Positions 33,654-44,818 of a stretch of DNA of 64,000 bases are shown piece after piece. Under the pieces are notes generated by a model that made no database searches, was not told the origin of the DNA, and saw nothing but the letters and a program-made list of their open reading frames with translations. A program made the translations under genes and the position numbers. Positions within the stretch are counted from its first letter, which is position 1; every line of letters starts with the position of its first letter. This DNA is from Mantamonas sphyraenae (Eukaryota; CRuMs; Mantamonadidae): assembly GCA_026936335.1 (NCBI GenBank), contig JAPMXV010000034.1, positions 566,001-630,000 on the forward strand, in the 5' to 3' direction.

Positions 33654-35350
33654 TCACAGGCGTGCGAGCTTCTTGACGGCACCAAAGGCGGCTCCGAGTC
33701 GGCGGGTGATGCCCTGGCCGTAAACGGAGCGAGCGATGTCCTTGGCAATGGCAAAGGCATCTGCACTGACGGGGTACTGGAAGGCCTTGGGCACGTGGAC
33801 ACGGATGGGGAAGCGATCGGTGACGTAGGCCTTGATGTGACAACAGGCACGGAGACCCTCCTGGCCATTGATGCGACCAATGCCCGAGATTTTGACGCCG
33901 CCAAAGGGCAGGCTTTGACACATGTAGGCAATGCCATAGTCATTGATGACACTCATGCCTGCGCGTACGCCGTGGGCAATCTTTTCGGCACGCGGGTAGT
34001 TTGTGGAAAACACGGAGCTGCCGAGGCCGTAGGCGCAATTGTTGGCCATGTCGACCACCTCCTGGTCGTCGTCCCAGACGGAAATGACCATGATGGGGCC
34101 AAAGTGTTCCTCCTGCATGATGCGCATGTCTGGGGTGATGTCCACGAGGACGGTGGGTTCGTAGAACTGGCCTCCCTTGTCTGTGCGAATGCGTGCACCG
34201 GCCAGCGCACGTGCACCCTTGGCCAGGGCGTCCTGGACCAGGTCATCAATGATGGTCAGCTGGCGGGGCATGGTGGTGGCACCAAAGTCGCAGGCCTCCT
34301 TGCAGGGTGCCCCTTGCTTGGTCTTGGACAGACGGGACAGCACACGCTCGACAAACTCGTCGACAACGTTGCGATGGACAAACAGACGCTCGCTGGACAC
34401 ACACATCTGTCCACAGGCGGTAAAGACACCCAACATGGAGGCGGCAACGGCCTGGTCGAGGTCTGCATCGTCGCAAACAATCATGGCATCCTTGCCACCG
34501 AGTTCCAAGACCACGGGGGTCAACGTGTCCGACGCCGCAGCCATCACCTTGCGTCCGTTCTGCGGGCTGCCGGTGAAAAAGATCTTGTCCACGCCGGAAC
34601 GGACGAGGGCCTCACCCGTGGGGCCATAGCCATGCACAAACTGGACCAGGGCACGGGGCCAGCCACAACGGTCGAGCACCTCGTGGATGAGGCGTGCGTA
34701 GTGGATGGAGGACCAGGTGGTGCACTCGGAGACCTTGACGACGGCGGCATTGCCCGCGTACAGCACGGGGATGAGCGGACACAGAATGTTGTGAAAGGGA
34801 AAGTTCCAGGGACAAATGATGCCACAGACGCCCAAAGGTTCGTACTCCACACGGGCAGCTTTGTTCTGCAGGAGACCCACGGGACGGGGTTCGGGTGCAA
34901 GCGCCGCGCGTCCGTGGTCCAGGGTAAACTTGAGCTTCTCACACACGGGGTACACCTCGCCAAGCATGGCATCGACCACTGAGTGGGGGTGTGGGCGATG
35001 GGTGGGGCGTGTGAGTGGCAGGGACGGGCGGGGGGGAATGCATGTTCTCGTGGTCGCAGCAACGCACGGGTTTTGCCAGAGTCGAGGGAGGCCCATTCGC
35101 AGATGGCATCCTGGGAGTCGAGGATGGAGTCGAGGAGGGCGCGGAGGAGGGCGTCGCGTTGGTCAAAGGTGGAGGTGGCCCAGCCAGAGTCGGTTTGTGC
35201 GGCACGGGCAGATGCGACGGCGGCGCGGACGGTGTCTGGAGAGTGGACGGCGGTGGTGGGTGGGTCGAGGGGTTCCAGGGTGGCTGGGTTCCACAGAGGG
35301 ATGTCCTTGGAGGTGTCGACCGAGGCAAAGGGGTCGTAGATGGTGGACAT
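33654..35350 (-). CDS. Aldehyde dehydrogenase, ALDH22-like
   Basis: Two exons (35068-35350, 33654-34978) join in phase 1 (donor GTGCGT) into 535 residues. It is an NAD(P)-dependent aldehyde dehydrogenase. Visible signatures: cofactor site GVCGIICPWNFPFHNILCPL, TGSPQNGRKVM, catalytic Glu in VLELGGKDAMIV, catalytic Cys in FTACGQMCVSSERLFV, EEHFGPIMVISVW and LPFGGVKISGIGRINGQEGL. The sequence most resembles the plant and protist ALDH22A type rather than BADH or retinal dehydrogenases, judged from the long C-terminal DRFPIRVHVPKAFQYPVSAD region. No signal sequence is evident. Substrate cannot be assigned. The start is 43 bp from the stop of the upstream TPR gene on the same strand. Confidence 0.9.
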
Positions 35351-35393
35351 GGTGGGAGTTGGGTTGGGGGTGGGGGGGGATTGGGTGGGTGGG

Positions 35394-36050
35394 TCATGGG
35401 AGGAGTTTGTTGATGAAAGGGGAAAGGAGTTTGAAGAGGATGAAGAGGATGATGAGCATGATGGAGAGCAGCAGCGCAATGACCAGCTTGTTCTGGAGCG
35501 GGAGATGGCCTGTGTGCCACGCCTGAAACCAGTGTTGAGAGGCAAGGAATGGTTGGAAGTTGTGGAAGTGCGCAAAACCCTTGTTGACCAAAGTGTCGGC
35601 CACATCCGGGTGGTTGTCTCCACCGTGCACCCGTCGCGTGATCGCGAGGGCCTGCTCGTACAGCGCCAGTGCCCGATCGTTCTCTCGTTTGGTCTCGTAC
35701 ACCATGGCCATGTTGTTGATGCTCGATGCCACATCCGGGTGCTCATCTCCACCGTGCACTCGTCGTCGGATCTGCAGTGCCTGTTCATACAGCTCCAGTG
35801 CCCGATCGTACTCTCCCCTGGCTTGGTACACAATGGCCAAGTTGTTGATGGTTGTGGCCACATGTGGGTGCTCATCCCCACCATGCAACCTTCGATAGAT
35901 CGCCAGTGCCTGCTCATGCAACTCCAGTGCATGATCGTACTCTCCCTTGGCTTCGTACGCCACAGCCATGTTGTGGATGCTCGAGGCCACATCTGGGTGC
36001 TCATCCACACCATGCACAGCACCGTAGCACCGTAGCACCGAGTTCAACAT
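35394..36050 (-). CDS. TPR (kinesin light chain-type) protein with C-terminal membrane anchor
   Basis: One exon of 218 residues from ATG 36050. It holds about four 42-residue TPRs of the kinesin-light-chain type, each with HPDVASSINNMA and EYDRALELYEQALQIRRRVH elements. The repeats are also similar at DNA level (126-bp period). A C-terminal hydrophobic segment, LVIALLLSIMLIILFILFKL, followed by a short polar tail, suggests a tail-anchored membrane protein. The frame is open further upstream without another Met, so an extra 5' exon cannot be excluded. Its start is 74 bp from the divergent propeller-protein start. Confidence 0.75.
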   Translation of the reverse strand: MLNSVLRCYGAVHGVDEHPDVASSIHNMAVAYEAKGEYDHALELHEQALAIYRRLHGGDEHPHVATTINNLAIVYQARGEYDRALELYEQALQIRRRVHGGDEHPDVASSINNMAMVYETKRENDRALALYEQALAITRRVHGGDNHPDVADTLVNKGFAHFHNFQPFLASQHWFQAWHTGHLPLQNKLVIALLLSIMLIILFILFKLLSPFINKLLP

Positions 36051-36124
36051 ATACTGCCGCAAGAGAGCGGTGAGCTCTCTTGCATGGATGGGAAAAGGCG
36101 CGGAATGAACCAGAGCAAAAAGGC

Positions 36125-38555
36125 ATGGAAGTGATCCAAGCGCCGACGCGAGTGCATAGCATGTGCGTAGAGGGGGACATGGTGGTGTATGCACAGGATC
36201 AGGTGGAAGTGGGGCGGGTGGACGAGGAGCTTGGGTGGGTGAGCGTAGGGAGCATCGAGTGTCAGGAACCTGCGGTGGCGGTGCAAGGGCTGGGAGAGGG
36301 CCGTGTGATGGTGGTGTATGTGGACCTGCGGTGGGAAGTGTGGCGTGTGGGGAGTGGGGAAGGAGAGATGGAGCTGGAAAGGCGAGGGGAGGTGAGCAAC
36401 GACGGGCAACGGGTCGGGGTGGAGCGGGTTTTGGTGAGCGGGTCGCGTGGGTGGGGCACACGTGTGCTTGTGTACGCACTGGAAGGACGATTGAGTGTGG
36501 TGGACGTATCGGGGAAGGGTGAGAGCGTAGAAGTGAGCGTGGGCGGGTTTGGACGGGTGGTGGGGCTTGCGGCGCACGAGGAAGAAGGAGATCTGGCGTA
36601 CGTGACGTGTGTGAGCGAACACGGGGTGCGATCGGTGCACTGTGCGTTGGTGGACACGGAACACGGAGCACTGTTGCACGGACCCTTCTCTGTGGAGCCT
36701 GTGGGGGACGGGGCGGTGTGTGTGTGTGCAGGGCGCGGGCGGGTGGTGGTGGTATCGCAGGAGGAGGTGTGTGTGGTGGAGGACGAGCGAGGGATGGTGC
36801 TTCAGAGTGGAGACACAGGGTTGGGAGGGCCTGTGGGAGGGGCATGGTGGCACGCGGAGACAGAATGTGTGTTTGTGAGTGCTGGGCGAGGAGTGTACAG
36901 GGTGAAGGTGGACAACGGGGCCGTGGAGACGGTGGTGGAGGAGATGGGGGTGGCGTGTGGGGCGATGGCATGTGTGTGGGAAGTGCCGTGGTTGTGTGTG
37001 GTGCACTGGGGAGTGGGCTGATGGCGTGGACTGAGGAGGCAGGTGGGGCATGGGCGGTGGCAGAGAGTGTGGCGCCTGTGTGTGCGGCAACGTACGCAGA
37101 CATGGATGGAGACGGGTCGCAGGGGACGCTTGTGATGGCACTTGCGGATGGGCGTGTGTTGGCGGGCCAAGAGGGACGGCGGATGGAGGTTGTGGTTGGG
37201 GACGGGCCTGTGACGCGTGGTGGACCGCAGCTGATGGGATGCAAGCGTAGAGTGGGGGATGAGTGGGACGCGTGGGTGGTGTTTGGGTATGGAGCGGCCG
37301 GGGAGACGCAGGTGCTGGGAGTGAGCGGGAGCGCGTTTGAGCCTGTGCATCTGCGCGGGTTTGCAGAGGAGGTGTGCACGGTGGGAGTGTGGGTGCGCGA
37401 GGACGGGTATGTGGTGCAGGTGGGGGGAAGCGAGGTGCGAGTGGCGGATGTGGAGGGCAAGGGCCTGGTGGGTGCGTGGGAAGCCGGGGGAGAGATTGTG
37501 GGCGGGTGTGAATCGGGAGACGGGATGGCGGTGGTGGCTGTGGGCAAGCGTGTGGTGTGGGTGGAGGGATGGGAGGAGGTGGGGAGTGTGACGATGCGGG
37601 AAGAGGTGAGCTGCGTGGGGCGAGGACACGGGAAACAGATGCTTGTGGGCCAGTGGATGAGCAACGAGGGATGTGTGGTGGAACGAGAAGGCGGGATTGT
37701 GTCGGGGGTGGTTCTGCCAGCACAGGCGCGGAGCGGGGCTGTGGTGGGGGATGGATGGGTTGTGTGGGGCCTTGCGGACGGGCGGGTGGCGTTGGTGGGA
37801 GCGGGTGGAGAGCAGGTGGAGCGTGTGGTGCGCGTGGGATGGAGTGGAGTGCGTGTGTGGCCTGTGGGGGATGGGAAGCGAGTGGTTGCAAACTGCGACC
37901 GGGACGCGGTGTTGGAAGCGAGTGGGGACGGGGGAGAGGTGCGTGTGGTGCGGTTGGGGGCAGGAGGAGGGAGGTTGGGGTTGGGTGTGGTGCGTGTGGA
38001 GGCAGTGGGAGAACAGGGTTATGCGTGGGTGGGTGGGGCGGAGGAACGGCTGTGCTTTGGGGTGGAGGGCGAGGACGGGATGGTGTGGGAGGAGTGTGGA
38101 GGGGTGTGGAGGGAGTGTATGGGATGGCGTGGGTGGGAGACGGGAGTGGATGTGTGGCCATGGTGGGGGAGGGGTGGATAGGGTTGTGGCGCAAGGAGGA
38201 GGGAGTGGTGTGGCGAGAGTGGGTGGACGGGGTGGAAGGCGGGGAACGTGTGCGGTCAAGCGGAGACGGAGGGATGATCGAGGTGGAAGGGGTGGAAGGA
38301 GGATGGCGTGTGGTTGTGGTGGAGGAGGAGGATGGGCAAGGGGTGCAGATGCAGCTGGAACGGGTGGAGGCGGACGGGGGATCAGGGGCGTGGGAGGAGG
38401 AGGGTGGGGATGGATGGGGTGTGGAAGACGGGGGCTGGGTGCGTGTGGGCCGGTGGGCGGAGGAGGTGGGGCTGGGGATGGAGAGGCGGAGGGAAGGAGG
38501 GTGGATAGGGTGCGGAGTGGACGGGAGGGTGGTGCGATGGGAGGGCCACAATTAA
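36125..38555 (+). CDS. Divergent DDB1/CPSF-A-like beta-propeller protein, frame-broken
   Basis: Three consecutive open segments in different frames make one protein-like series: 36125-37021, about 36990-38181, and about 38100-38555 (stop TAA). Together they encode about 800 residues of short beta-strand repeats with WD/propeller character (GDMVVYAQDQVEVGRV; GTLVMALADGRVLAGQ; GDGWVVWGLADGRVALVG; CFGVEGEDGMVWEE). The long multi-propeller layout resembles the DDB1/CPSF160/SF3b130 family, but the classic C-terminal CPSF-A signature is not visible, so the family call is weak. The frame changes near 37,000 and 38,120 lack convincing introns; each could be one missing or extra base in a G-rich region, or a real lesion. 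The next gene begins 25 bp after the stop. Confidence 0.45.
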
Positions 38556-38580
38556 AAGAGGGGTTTACTGCGTAGGGTCA

Positions 38581-39867
38581 ATGAGCAACTCGACGACGAC
38601 GAGCAAGGGAGGTTGCGGGTCGTACTGCCCTGTGTACGATGCGTTCTGCACAGATGCGGGCCAGTGTGCGTGTCGGTTCCCTGCGTTTACGCCTTCGGGG
38701 TCGGAGGTGTGCGACACGACGTGGCGAAAGTACCTTGGGGCACAGGTGGATGTGCACGTGGGGATTTTTGCGACGCTGTTTATGCTTGCGTTGGTGATGA
38801 CGAGCTTGCGGCTGGTGGCGTACTCGCGTGGGTCGCGAAAGAACAAGGCGAACTACTGGTGGGTGTGGACGCTGCATGTGAACGTGATGATTGCATCGCT
38901 GGTGCGGTTTCTGTACCTGGTGATTGACCCGTACGGGATGGACGAGATTGTGGGCCACGTCGGGGAGGGGTACTTGTTTGGGATCCCGCTGGCGGCGCTT
39001 GTGACGACGCTGCCGATTATCACGTACACGTGGGTGGCGACGTACGAAAAGATGAAGAGTGCGCGTGCGTCGGAAGCGTCTGCGATGTACACGAGGAGGA
39101 TCCTGTGGCTGTGTGTCGGTGTGGTGGCGTTGGTGTGGATTGTTGAGCTGGGTGAGTGTTTTTGGAGGGGTGGCAATGGGGCGAGGGGGAGTTGAAAGGG
39201 GGGCCGGGGGCGGTGCTTGCATGGGTGAATTGTGGTGAGGGGGTAGGGGTGGGGTTGGGGCAAGGGGTGTGTGCTATGGAGGCGGTGCGTTTTTTTTGGG
39301 AGGGTTTTTTTCCCGGGGGCAGGGCGGGGAGATGGACTGACACGTGGATGATGGGTGTGTGGGAGGACAGTGTTGCGTGGTGTGTGGCGTGACCTGGGAC
39401 CCGGGACGGCGTACTGGATCTGGATGGTGGTGAACCTGCTGACGATCTTTGGGTTTGGCGGGTTCCTGTTGTTCAAGGGAGGGTTGATGGCGCGTACACT
39501 GCTGCAGCATGGGAAGCAGATGGGCAAGATGCGGGAGGGCAAGGACGCAAAGATTGTGCGTGCGTTTCGAAAGATTACGGTGCTGGCGGTGACGATGAGC
39601 ACGATGAGTCTGGTGGTGGTGATTGTGCTTGGGGAGACGTTGACTCAACCTGTTGGGCAACAGTGGACAGCCAATGCGGACAAGTATCTGGCGTATCAGA
39701 CCTTTTTCCGGGCGGTGGATATCGTTCAGATTCTGTGTGTGTTGCATTATGTCACGCCGAACGGATTGGCGAGGATTGTGCAGGATACGTACACGACGTT
39801 GACGTCGCCACCGGTGGATGAGAGTGGGTATAGTGGGAGTCGAAGTGGGACGACGGGGACGGTGTGA
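38581..39867 (+). CDS. Seven-transmembrane protein with Cys-rich N-terminus
   Basis: Two exons (38581-39151, 39371-39867) join in phase 1 into 355 residues. A short N-terminal domain with seven Cys (GGCGSYCPVYDAFCTDAGQC and on) precedes seven hydrophobic helices: FATLFMLALVMTSLRLVAY, WTLHVNVMIASLVRFLYLVI, IPLAALVTTLPIITYTWVA, ILWLCVGVVALVWIVEL, WIWMVVNLLTIFGFGGFLLF, ITVLAVTMSTMSLVVVIVLG and FFRAVDIVQILCVLHYV. The tail is short and Ser/Thr/Gly-rich. The topology suggests a GPCR-like receptor or a THH1/TOM1-type membrane protein; no DRY or NPxxY motif is seen, so the family stays open. Confidence 0.75.
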
Positions 39868-40319
39868 GAGATAGAGAGAGAGAGCGGAGGGGGGGGGGAG
39901 GGGGGCGCGGAGTGGGGCGCGGAGGTGAATGCAACCCAACGTGAATTGTGAGTGAGAGGGAATTGATTGAAGGAGAGGGGTTGAGGTGGGGGTTGGGGGT
40001 TGGGTGGTGGGTGGGGGGTGGGTGGTGGGATGTGAGGGGGAGGGAGGGGTGGCGAGTGAATTTTTTTGACAGGTTGGTGATCAGGAGGTGCAGAGGGCTG
40101 ACACGGGCGGCGGAATGCGGGGTGTAGAGGATGAGTGACGATCGTGAGAACGGACAGGGTACAAGCTCGGATCCAATTGATGTGGAGGGGACGACGGGTG
40201 AGTGTGGTGAGAGGAGGACGGGGTGGGGCAAGCCGGGGAGAGGGGGGGGCACCACAAAAATGCGGCCCCCCTCTGGAGATTTGGAAAAGGGGGAGGGCTG
40301 ACACAGAGGCGGAGCAGAG
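39868..40319. other. Intergenic region with a candidate 5' exon of MCM4
   Basis: The first half is low-complexity and G-rich. At 40131-40197 an ATG-led segment encodes MSDDRENGQGTSSDPIDVEG and ends in a good donor (GGTGAGTG). Spliced to an acceptor ending at 40308 it would join MCM4 in frame (phase 1) and add 26 residues before the ATG at 40320. This is plausible but not provable from sequence; it may equally be untranslated or unused. Confidence 0.4.
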
Positions 40320-42987
40320 ATGTCGTCACCCATGCAGGTGGAAGGGAGCACATCGTCGGGTCGACGTGGGTCACGTCGACGCGGACGCAACACATCGTCG
40401 TCGTCGTCGTCGGTGGTGGGCGGTGCGCGTTCGTCGCCGCTTGGACGTGCGGCCGGGAGCGGAGGGACGCCAAGGACGCCAGCGACGCCAACGAGCGCCA
40501 TTTCGTCGCCGATGGCCATGACAAGCAGTTCGAGGAGTGGGCGACGAGGCGGTGATGGTGGTGGAGGTCGTGGGAGCAGCAGCGTGGGGGACGAACCGAG
40601 CGCACCGGCAACACCGGTGTCTGTGGGCGGAGGGGGTCGTTCGGACCTGCGTGGGTACCAGACAGCAAGCAGCACTGTGATCACACCGCGTACGGTGGGA
40701 GGGCGAGGAGGGCGACGTGGGGCAGGAGCGGCGGCTGGGGATGCGGAATCGTCGGAAGCAGACGTGGGCGGACAGGCAGTGATTTGGGGCACGGACATCC
40801 GCAAGGACGAGACGCAGGAGCGGCTGCTGAGCTTCATTCTCGGGTTTCGTGACAAGGAGGAGAGCGAGGGCGGGGAGCTGATTTACCACGAGGCGCTGGA
40901 GGAGATGCGGGACACGGGAGAGTACAATCTGAACGTGGACTGCAAGGACCTGGCGTCGTACGATGAGCTGGTGTACAACCAGATGGTGCGGTACCCGCAG
41001 GAGATGGTGAGCATCTTTGACCTTGCGGTGAACCAGGCGTACGGGATGCTGGTGGACGGAGAGGCAGAGGCACGGATCCAGGTGCGGACGTTTAACCTGC
41101 GGCAGGAACACGTGGTGGCGATGCGTGCGCTGAACCCGAGCAACATCGACCAGATGGTGGCACTGAAGGGGATGGTGATCCGGACGTCGGACATTGTGCC
41201 GGATCTGCAGGAGGCGTTCTTCCAGTGCAACCTGTGCAACTGGAGCGTGACGGTGGAGATTGACAGGGGTCGCATTGACGAGCCGTCGCGGTGTGAGAAC
41301 TGCGAGGCCGACCTGAGCATGGACATGGTGCACAACCGGTCGCGGTTCACGGACAAACAGGTGGTGAAGCTGCAGGAGGTGCCTGAGAACGTGCCGGACG
41401 GAGAGACGCCTGCTACGATGACGCTGTATGCGTACGAGGGCCTTGTGGACGTGGCGAAGCCGGGAGACCGTGTGGAGGTGACGGGGATCTTTCGTGCGAG
41501 CGCGACGCGGGAGAACGCACGGAACCGCAACCTGAACACGGTGTTTAAGACGTACGTGGACATGCTGCACATCCAAAAGACGGAGCAGGGGCGGCTGGCA
41601 CAGGGAAACACACGTCAGGAGGACGCGGAGGCCGGGGAGTTTTCACGCGGAGTTTGAGGAGGGGGTGGCGGGCAGAGGCGGGTTCGGAGACGTGGACAAG
41701 ATGCGTGCGCTGGCACAGGAGCCGGACCTGTACGGACGGCTTGTGGCGGCGCTTGCACCGAGCATCTGGGAGCTGGAGGACGTGAAAAAGGGGATTCTGT
41801 TGCAGCTGTTTGGGGGCGCGAGCAAGACGTTTGACGCGGAGTCGCAGAGTCGGTTCCGTGGAGAAATCAACGTGCTGATGTGCGGAGATCCGGGGACGGC
41901 CAAGTCGCAGCTGCTGCAGTATGTGCACAAGATTGCGCCGCGGGGCATCTACACGTCGGGCAAAGGAAGCTCGGCGGTGGGTCTGACGGCGTACATCACG
42001 AAGGATCCTGAGACGCGTGAGCTGGTGCTGGAGAGCGGGGCGCTGGTGATGAGCGACCGGGGCGTGTGCTGCATCGACGAGTTTGACAAGATGAACGACT
42101 CGACGCGTAGCGTGCTGCACGAGGTGATGGAGCAGCAGACGGTGTCGATTGCAAAGGCAGGGATCATTTGCAGTCTGAACGCACGTACGAGTGTGCTTGC
42201 GGCGGCGAACCCGGTGGACTCGCGGTACAACCCGTCGATGAGCGTGGTGGAAAACATCCGGCTGCCGCCGACGCTGCTGTCGCGGTTCGACCTGATCTAC
42301 CTGGTGCTGGACAAGGCGGAGAGTGGGAACGACCGGCGGCTGGCAAAGCATCTTGTGTCGCTGTACTGGGCCGGGGATCGGGCGCGGGAGGCGCCGCTGG
42401 GAGAGGAGGTGTCGCTGACGCAGTACATCTCGTACGCCAAGGCAGCTGTGCCGCAGCCGCAGCTGACGGCGGAGGCGAGGGACAAGCTGGTGAACGGGTA
42501 CCGGTCGATGCGTGCGCTGAGCACAGGGTACGGGGAGCGGAAGACGGTGACGGCGACGCCGAGGCAGCTGGAGTCGCTGATCCGGCTGAGCGAGGCACAC
42601 GCGAGGATGCGGCTGAGCGAACGGGTGGAGGGGGAGGATGTGGAGGAGGCGCTGCGGCTGGTGCAGGTTGCGATGCAGCAGGCGGCGACGGATCCGAGGA
42701 CGGGGAAGATTGACATGGAGTTGATTACGACGGGGAGGAGCGCGGCGCAGAGGAACCGTGTGGACCAGCTGATGCAGGCGGCGCTGGTGTTGATGCAGGA
42801 GGACGAGAGGAACAGGTTTCCGATTGAGGATGTGTTGGAGATGTTGAACGAGAGGGCGGGGAGCGAGGCGGCGACGAGGGAGGAGTTGTTGGAGGCGTTG
42901 AATAATCTGCAGGCGGATAATAGGGTGGTGGTGCAGAGGGGCGAGACGAGGGGAGGGGCGGTTGTGGAGTTGTTGAGGAGTGTGTGA
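40320..42987 (+). CDS. MCM4: MCM4 replicative helicase subunit, with one-base frame break
   Basis: About 888 residues when the break is bridged. MCM4 is part of the MCM2-7 replicative helicase. The N-terminus is Ser/Arg-rich (SGRRGSRRRG), as in other MCM4 proteins, followed by the MCM4-specific VIWGTDI. A C4 zinc finger (CNLCNWS and CENCEAD) and the AAA+ core follow: Walker A CGDPGTAKSQLLQYV, CCIDEFDKMNDSTRSVLHEV, arginine finger LLSRFDLIYLVLD, and LNARTSVLAAANPVDSRYNP. The frame changes at about 41640-41643: removing one T from the TTTT run there continues the N-terminal half into FHAEFEEGVAG and the helicase domain. No intron fits this spot, so a one-base insertion (sequence error or mutation) is most likely. 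Confidence 0.92.
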
Positions 42988-43012
42988 AGGGGTTGATTGG
43001 AATGGAGTTGAT

Positions 43013-43240
43013 TCAGCGTGCAGGGAGAGGGGTGACCACGAGCTTGACGGTGCTGTTGGTAGTGTGGTGTTGGTTCAGCCTGCAGGGAGTGGGGTGACCA
43101 CGAGCTTGACGGTGCTATTGGTAGTGTAGTGTTGGTTCAGCCTGCAGGGAGTGGGGTGACCACGAGCTTGACGGTGCTATTGGTAGTGTAGTGTTGGTTC
43201 AGCCTGCAGGGAGTGGGGTGACCACGAGCTTGACGCTGCC
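43013..43240. repeat. Tandem 62-bp repeat, about 3.6 copies
   Basis: Units begin at 43013, 43075, 43137 and 43199, each starting TCAGCCTGCAGGGAG and containing GTGACCACGAGCTTGACG. Units 2 and 3 are essentially identical. The fourth breaks off after the first 40 bp. A related shorter piece with CCCTGCAGGGAGTGGACAC follows near 43264. The array lies in the spacer between MCM4 and the C2-domain gene. Confidence 0.9.
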
Positions 43241-43543
43241 ATCTGCAGCCACTTTCGATCCATCCCCTGCAGGGAGTGGACACAGCACTCCCTCGACGGT
43301 GCCATCTCTTACAGTTCACATCCCCACATTCTAGCTCCTTGTTTCACACCAACAGCGACTGCAACGTGTCGTTGACAACGCCCTCGATCTTCAAAGGGAC
43401 TCTGGTTGCGCACCTGCACCAATGGCTCCCACCACTTGCGACGCCGTCGTCACTGTCGACGTGCTCAGGTCCTCGCTCACCGTGTAGGTGGGTGTCTTGC
43501 AGCGGGGTGGGAAGCAAGAAAACACCGAGCAGTTGAAAGCAGG

Positions 43544-44818
43544 ATGTCGGGAGGACACATCAACATCAAAGTTGTCAAGGCAACGAAACTGGCAATCAGG
43601 GACCGGTTCTCCAAGTCGTCGGACCCGTACGTGGAAATCCACATCGAGGGGGCAAAGGTGGACAAAACACCGAAGCGCGACGCGACGCTGAATCCCGTGT
43701 GGAACCACGAGTTTCAGTGTGAAATCGACGACATCGAGGGCCACGTGGAGTTTTACGTGTACGACTGGAACCAGCTGGGCAAACCAGACTTTCTCGGGTA
43801 CTGCTCGGTGGGGATACCGTCGCTGCAATCGGGGATGCTGATTTCGCGGACAATGACGCTGCGGGACAAGCCGCGGAAGGCAGAGGGAAACGGGGCCGGG
43901 GCGGGCGGAAAGACAGGCGGGACGAGCGGGAAGGAACACGCAAAGCCCATCAGTGGGGAGCTGCACGTGGAGCTGCAGCACTCGTTCAGCAAGTTTGGCA
44001 AGATGGTGTACAAGCAAACACACAGGGCGCGAAAGACGTACAACGACGACTACAGCGAGGAGAAGCTGGCGGAACTGATTGCGCGGCTGTACGTGTCGTG
44101 CGCATACCCGCTGGCCATGATGCAAGAGGTGGCCGACGTGCTGCGGTGGAAGAACCCGCTGACAACGGTCGTGTGCCTGGCCGGGTTTGCGTACGCGTGC
44201 CAGCACGGGGAGTACACACTGATGGCCCTGCCGCTGATGCTGCTATTGCAGGTCGTAAAGGGGTACGTGCGGGTGGAGACGGGTGAGCGCGGGGTGGTGG
44301 AGCAGGCGGAGGAGGAAAAGAGCCACAAGCAGCTGCTGAAGCAGCTGCAGAACCATCTCGAGATGGTGTGCGACTTTACAGAGGAGTGGGCGCGGATGTT
44401 TGCATGGACCGAGAGAAAGAGGACGCGGATGTTTATGTGGGTGGTGTTGTTTGTGTGCCAGCTGCAGTTTGTGATTGCGTACAGGTACGTCATCTTTGTG
44501 CTCGGGGTGTATCTGGCGGTGTGCTTTACGCCAGTGTTCAACGCACTGCTGGACTACCTGTTTCAGCCGTCGTCGCTGAACGAGGAGGAGTATGCGGCGT
44601 ACCAGGCCGCGCTGGCGAGGGGCAGGAAGGCCGCTGGGTTGGAGGAGGGCGCAGAGAGTGGAGCCGGCGCAGGGGGTGGGATGGAGGGCGTGGAGGGGGA
44701 TGACGGGGAGGGCGTGGAGGGTGTGGAAGGGGTGGACGGGGTGGAGGGGGATGAAGGGGAGGGGGTGTGGGGCAGGCCGAGGGTGGGTGGTTTGGGGGTG
44801 GGCGCGGCAGGGAGGTAG
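43544..44818 (+). CDS. C2-domain membrane protein, MCTP-like
   Basis: A single exon of 424 residues from ATG 43544. Residues 1-120 form a C2 domain: HINIKVVKATKLAIRDRFSK, SSDPYVEIHIEGAK, NPVWNHEFQCEI and YDWNQLGKPDFLGYCSVGI, with several Asp positions for Ca binding present. A basic linker follows. Two hydrophobic hairpins come next (LTTVVCLAGFAYACQHGEYT-LMALPLMLLLQVV and MWVVLFVCQLQFVIAYRYVI-FVLGVYLAVCF), as in the C-terminal membrane region of MCTP or reticulon-type ER proteins. The last 70 residues are Gly/Glu/Val repeats (GVEGVEGVDGVEGDEGEGV). The role is probably tethering or shaping of ER membranes. The left arm of the large inverted repeat begins directly after the stop codon. Confidence 0.8.
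   Translation: MSGGHINIKVVKATKLAIRDRFSKSSDPYVEIHIEGAKVDKTPKRDATLNPVWNHEFQCEIDDIEGHVEFYVYDWNQLGKPDFLGYCSVGIPSLQSGMLISRTMTLRDKPRKAEGNGAGAGGKTGGTSGKEHAKPISGELHVELQHSFSKFGKMVYKQTHRARKTYNDDYSEEKLAELIARLYVSCAYPLAMMQEVADVLRWKNPLTTVVCLAGFAYACQHGEYTLMALPLMLLLQVVKGYVRVETGERGVVEQAEEEKSHKQLLKQLQNHLEMVCDFTEEWARMFAWTERKRTRMFMWVVLFVCQLQFVIAYRYVIFVLGVYLAVCFTPVFNALLDYLFQPSSLNEEEYAAYQAALARGRKAAGLEEGAESGAGAGGGMEGVEGDDGEGVEGVEGVDGVEGDEGEGVWGRPRVGGLGVGAAGR

Noticed and set aside
35394-37664. Long minus-strand ORF of 756 codons reaching beyond the TPR protein
   Set aside because: Only the part after Met at 36050 is TPR-like. The upstream part is His/Pro/Thr-rich antisense of the propeller gene.
36044-38551. Minus-strand Pro/His-rich ORF of 835 codons
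   Set aside because: Antisense of the G-rich propeller gene; no conserved motif, composition explained by reversed GTG/GGG codons.
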